DNA from: Psychrobacillus sp. INOP01
GTDB lineage: Bacteria > Bacillota > Bacilli > Bacillales_A > Planococcaceae
DNA: 64,000 nucleotides
Reading direction: 5' to 3'
Assembly (NCBI RefSeq): GCF_018140925.1
Contig: NZ_CP073315.1
Location: 1,426,001-1,490,000 of the forward strand
The notes below the pieces were generated by a model. It was not told the origin of the DNA and searched no databases. It saw only the letters and a list, made by a program, of their open reading frames with translations. This document shows positions 61,843-64,000 of this stretch, in pieces (position 1 is the stretch's first letter; each line of letters starts with the position of its first letter). The translations under genes and the position numbers were made by a program.

Positions 61843-62862
61843 TTAGTTCCAACTATTTAATTCTAAACCTGGTCTACCATTCATCGACATATTACCTGTA
61901 TGCCCTGCCGAATATTTAGAATTTCCTGCGGCTGCAATCATGGCAGCATTATCTGTACATAGCTTGATGGGTGGTACATAAAAAGGTATATTTTCTTTTG
62001 TAAATGCTTCCTCTAGTGAAGTACGAAGTCCTTTATTGGCAGCGACTCCACCTGCAGCAATGACCTGCTTCACTTTGAATTCACGTGCTGCACGAATAGT
62101 TTTTGTCGTTAACACTTCCACTACACTTTGCTGGAATCCTGCCGCTAGATGGTTCGGATTGATTTCTTCCCCACGTTGCTCGGCATTATGCTGATAATTG
62201 ATAACCGCAGACTTTAATCCGCTAAAGCTAAAATCGTAAGACCCTTCCTCTAGCCATGCCCTTGGAAATTGCATTGCTTCGTCACTTTCGTTAGCAAGTT
62301 TATCGATATGTGGACCTCCTGGATACGGAAGATTCAATACTCGTGCTACTTTATCGTACGCTTCACCAGCAGCGTCATCTCTAGTCTCACCTATTAATTC
62401 GAACATTCCGTCTTCCTTCATTAATACAAGCTCTGTATGTCCTCCAGACACGACTAACGCAAGAAGTGGAAACTCCATCTTCTGAACGAGTGCATTTGCG
62501 TAGATATGACCAGCAATATGATGAACTCCAACAAGTGGCAGCCCATGTGCAAAAGCGAACGCTTTGGCTGCATTTATGCCTATTAAAAGTGCACCTACCA
62601 AACCTGGACCTTCTGTTACTGCAACTGCATCTATTTCCCGTGGTGTCATACCGGCTTGTTTTAATGCTTCTTCGATGACAATAGTAATTTGTTCCACATG
62701 ATGTCTAGATGCAATTTCTGGCACTACTCCTCCAAATCGTTTATGACTTTCGATTTGTGAAGCGACTACATTGGAAATAATCTCATGTCCATTTTTCACA
62801 ATCGATGCTGCTGTTTCATCACAGCTCGTTTCTATTCCTAATATATATTGATCTTTTATCAT
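61843..62862 (-). CDS. tsaD: tRNA N6-adenosine threonylcarbamoyltransferase TsaD
   Basis: A 339-residue TsaD, which transfers the threonylcarbamoyl group to A37 of ANN-decoding tRNAs with TsaB and TsaE. Motifs: [14 protein letters not shown] at the start, the metal histidines in [13 protein letters not shown] and [25 protein letters not shown], and [12 protein letters not shown]. The ATG at 62862 overlaps the stop of rimI by four bases and has GGTGG eight bases upstream; an in-frame GTG 15 bases earlier is less likely. It is last in the tsaB-rimI-tsaD operon. Confidence 0.97.
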   Translation of the reverse strand: MIKDQYILGIETSCDETAASIVKNGHEIISNVVASQIESHKRFGGVVPEIASRHHVEQITIVIEEALKQAGMTPREIDAVAVTEGPGLVGALLIGINAAKAFAFAHGLPLVGVHHIAGHIYANALVQKMEFPLLALVVSGGHTELVLMKEDGMFELIGETRDDAAGEAYDKVARVLNLPYPGGPHIDKLANESDEAMQFPRAWLEEGSYDFSFSGLKSAVINYQHNAEQRGEEINPNHLAAGFQQSVVEVLTTKTIRAAREFKVKQVIAAGGVAANKGLRTSLEEAFTKENIPFYVPPIKLCTDNAAMIAAAGNSKYSAGHTGNMSMNGRPGLELNSWN

Positions 62863-63314
62863 TTGAATTCCACCCACATTACAAGTGCATCCTCTCCGGT
62901 GTCTGAATAATAGTTTTTCCGTATGCCTCCGTCTTGAAAGTTAAGCTTATGATACAAGTTCTTCGCCACATCATTTGATACTCTAACTTCTAGCGTCATG
63001 AGCACTACATTCTGCTCCGTTACAACACGGATAGCTTCACGCATCAAGCCTTCTCCAATTTTGTTTCCACGCATTCGCTCGGCTACTGCCACATTAGTAA
63101 TATGACTTTCATCCATCACTACCCACATGCCACAGTATCCAATTATTTCGTTCGCTTCTGTTTCAGCAATAAGATAGTGTGAATATAAATTTGTTGTCAT
63201 TTCGTGCTCAAAGGCTTCTCTTGTCCACGGTGTGTCGAATGCCTCCTGTTCGATCAACAGTACTTGATCTATATCATCTAGCGTCATTTTGCGATATGTT
63301 ATATTAGTTTCCAT
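62859..63314 (-). CDS. rimI: Ribosomal-protein S18-alanine N-acetyltransferase RimI
   Basis: A 151-residue GNAT enzyme of the RimI type: [29 protein letters not shown] holds the acetyl-CoA motif (R-x-x-x-I-G), then [19 protein letters not shown] and [15 protein letters not shown] are typical RimI ends. It acetylates the N-terminus of ribosomal protein S18 in other bacteria. It overlaps tsaB by 11 bases and tsaD by four. Confidence 0.93.
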   Translation of the reverse strand: METNITYRKMTLDDIDQVLLIEQEAFDTPWTREAFEHEMTTNLYSHYLIAETEANEIIGYCGMWVVMDESHITNVAVAERMRGNKIGEGLMREAIRVVTEQNVVLMTLEVRVSNDVAKNLYHKLNFQDGGIRKNYYSDTGEDALVMWVEFK

Positions 63315-63990
63315 TTTTCTTCTGCTCTTTCATCCAGTTTGCCTCTGCTTCGGTAATACGCAAGTACTCTGGCACAACTGAATGCACTTCTAAAGGTTCC
63401 ATTTTTTTCGCCATCTCTATTAATACAGCTGCATTTGGTAAATCTAAAGCGGCATTAACTCGTTGAACCTTTTCTCCTAGTACTTCTTTTATTTGATCCC
63501 AGTGAATTGTAACGTCCATGCCAACAAATAAAACAGGTTGTTTCAAATCTTCCAGAGTTGTCAGTAAATCTACTAAGGACATATGTGCTTCCTTTACTAC
63601 TTCACCGTTCATATAAATTCCAGCAAATACATTGCCGCGACGTGCATCCATTATGGAGCATACAACCCCTTGGAAATACGGTGCATTCTCGGCAAGTACA
63701 TGTAAGCTAGATACGGAATATATCGGTACATTTAATGTCCACGCGAGCGTTTTTCCAATCGTTACTCCAATTCGGACTCCCGTATAGGAACCCGGTCCTT
63801 TAGCTACGGCAATCGCCTCTATTTCACTTGGTTTGATATTTGCCTTTTCCATTAATTCCTCAATAGCTGGCATAGCACCAATCGAGTGAGTAATTTTCAC
63901 CGAGGATTGAAACGAAGCAAGTACTTTTTCATCCTTTACAATAGCTACCGCAAGCGGTGTATGTGACGTATCTATTCCTAACCAAATCAT
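63304..63990 (-). CDS. tsaB: tRNA threonylcarbamoyladenosine biosynthesis protein TsaB
   Basis: A 228-residue TsaB, the partner of TsaD. The N-terminal GIDTSHTPLAVAIV and VAKGPGSYTGVRIGVTIGKTLAWTL are the family hallmark, and MDARRGNVFAGIY follows. It carries an actin-like fold without the metal site of TsaD. The gene lies almost at the window edge; tsaE would be expected just beyond. It overlaps rimI. Confidence 0.95.
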   Translation of the reverse strand: MIWLGIDTSHTPLAVAIVKDEKVLASFQSSVKITHSIGAMPAIEELMEKANIKPSEIEAIAVAKGPGSYTGVRIGVTIGKTLAWTLNVPIYSVSSLHVLAENAPYFQGVVCSIMDARRGNVFAGIYMNGEVVKEAHMSLVDLLTTLEDLKQPVLFVGMDVTIHWDQIKEVLGEKVQRVNAALDLPNAAVLIEMAKKMEPLEVHSVVPEYLRITEAEANWMKEQKKNGN

Positions 63991-64000
63991 CCAAAAAGCT

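Overview
The window looks like a chromosome segment of a low-GC, endospore-forming Gram-positive bacterium of the Bacillaceae/Planococcaceae type. The evidence is a complete gerA-type germinant receptor operon, groESL under a perfect CIRCE element with a TTG start for groES, rex, an ABC-F gene, the tsaB-rimI-tsaD cluster, AGGAGG-type ribosome binding sites and AT-rich intergenic DNA. Species cannot be named from the sequence alone. No rRNA, tRNA or CRISPR array was seen.

Left part (1-10.4 kb): the end of a cut-off gene, a small basic Ser/Lys/Arg-rich protein, an EcsC-family protein, two DUF1292 paralogues, the germinant receptor operon (A-C-B order), then a minus-strand run of single housekeeping or accessory genes (HAD phosphatase, GNAT, lipoprotein, SRPBCC, NUDIX, small membrane protein, nucleotidyltransferase).

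10.5-17.8 kb: a tandemly duplicated DUF1672 lipoprotein gene. The first copy is destroyed by a 10-bp duplication and by replacement of its middle with an antisense alpha/beta-hydrolase fragment. It is followed by a 692-residue protein with an N-terminal lipase-like domain and a long helical C-terminal part. This pair matches the TslA/TilA arrangement (type VII secreted lipase toxin with reversed domain order, plus lipoprotein immunity). Next come a small gene and a MutS2-like gene without an Smr domain, preceded by what looks like a ribosome-controlled attenuator (promoter, 7-codon leader peptide, long-range pairing, intrinsic terminator).

17.8-27.1 kb: a xylose-type sugar ABC importer (xylF-xylG-xylH) with a cre site at its promoter, followed by a XylFII-LytS-YesN type sensing module and a second XylF-like lipoprotein. 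27.3-32.4 kb: XRE regulator, methyltransferase, TPR protein, and a divergent winged-helix regulator with an ABC exporter. 32.7-37.7 kb: the RsbY/RsbM/RsbK type stress signalling module. 38.6-41.3 kb: a solitary CntL-like (nicotianamine/staphylopine synthase family) gene and an acidic repeat surface protein.

43.45-54.69 kb: an integrated island of about 11.1 kb at the 3' end of groEL, bounded by a 139-bp perfect direct repeat of the groEL 3' end. It carries a tyrosine integrase beside groEL, an intact-looking retron (OLD/TOPRIM effector, msr-msd RNA with 13-bp a1/a2 repeats, reverse transcriptase with an apparent ATT start), a helicase-like gene, unknown genes, and three small membrane or lipoprotein genes separated by short dispersed repeats. 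Two decayed copies of a different integrase lie just outside its left end, suggesting repeated use of the site.

Right part (54.5-64 kb): groESL, a CPBP protease, rex, ABC-F, a membrane-anchored helix-turn-helix protein, DinB, a cluster of DnaA boxes, and tsaD-rimI-tsaB.
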